Part shown: positions 63,938 to 64,000 of the stretch, piece after piece | Layout: every line of letters starts with the position of its first letter | Numbering within the stretch: the stretch's first letter is position 1 | NCBI RefSeq assembly: GCF_000024105.1 | Contig: NC_013164.1 | Location: forward strand, 51,567-115,566 | Length of the DNA: 64,000 bases | Direction: 5' to 3' | Source of the DNA: Anaerococcus prevotii DSM 20548 | GTDB lineage: Bacteria > Bacillota > Clostridia > Tissierellales > Peptoniphilaceae | Notes under the pieces: generated by a model | What the model saw: only the letters and a program-made list of their open reading frames with translations | Databases searched by the model: none | What the model was told of the DNA's origin: nothing | Program-made: the position numbers and the translations under genes

Positions 63938-64000
63938 ATTCACAAAAGTTAGCTGAAATAAAAATTTAAATGATATAAGCTGAATAAGAGAATATTTAAT

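Noticed and set aside
1..64000. tRNA, rRNA or tRNA-linked attachment sites
   Set aside because: None seen by eye on either strand; a covariance search could settle this but could not be run.

Overview
The window is low-GC DNA (roughly 30% GC by eye) with strong AGGAGG ribosome-binding sites, A/T-rich codon use and the gene families of anaerobic Firmicutes. The mobile-element gene set (PrgI, Maff2, NlpC/P60 protein, DUF4315, DUF4366, RepA_N, PcfB) points to a Clostridia or Tissierellia host such as the Peptoniphilaceae. This is inference; there is no rRNA or tRNA gene to confirm it.

Layout. (1) 1-7400: end of one integrative and conjugative element (ICE) or mobilisable element. It holds a MobA/MobL relaxase cut by the window edge, a PcfB/DUF3801 gene with a poly-A frameshift, a replisome-organiser protein with two 23-bp iterons, and a large serine recombinase. 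An AraC/GyrI-type regulator sits inside the ruins of an abiEii gene. (2) 7400-10500: decayed defence and regulatory cargo: an orphan AbiEi antitoxin, a truncated second copy of the AraC cassette, and an XRE regulator with a restriction-modification gene cut at its SAM-binding motif. (3) 10541-41677: a nearly complete conjugation module, all on the + strand: RepA_N initiator with internal iterons, DnaC-like ATPase, PcfB, antirepressor, VirD4, SSB, Maff2 pilin-like protein, TrbL/VirB6-like protein, PrgI, VirB4, NlpC/P60 hydrolase, DUF4315, stalk protein, DUF4366, an intact AbiEi/AbiEii pair, TopB, a C5-cytosine methyltransferase and a giant methylase-helicase. The last gene is split by a 2.3-kb group II intron and carries a TnpV-like gene overprinted in another frame. 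(4) 41700-44800: a scrap zone with a phage-like relic, a lipoprotein-DUF2975-YozG operon with a palindromic operator, an orphan RelB antitoxin, an SSB-tail relic and a decayed second group II intron. (5) 44803-63900: a peptide (RiPP) island with two different radical-SAM systems and three two-component systems.

The RiPP island is the most notable part. Cluster A (46745-54401) has an ABC ATPase, a permease, a SPASM radical-SAM enzyme, a 65-residue six-cysteine precursor, a second related permease, an ABC exporter and a VanZ-like protein. Cluster B (55226-60663) has a 41-residue precursor whose first 20 mature positions match the Cys/Gly/Pro pattern of subtilosin A but with two extra cysteines. 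It is followed by an AlbA-like radical-SAM enzyme with an N-terminal PqqD-like domain, an ABC ATPase, two membrane proteins and a sensor/LuxR-regulator pair. An almost identical upstream element containing the dyad AGTA-TT-TACT precedes the cluster B precursor and a second locus starting with a 13-codon ORF, suggesting that both answer to one response regulator.

A further pattern is that the relaxase, both PcfB proteins, the methylase-helicase and the SSB-like proteins end in a related tail (S-I-x-x-x-I-x-x-F/Y-K followed by a Lys-rich end). This is a candidate shared recruitment signal for the conjugation machinery.
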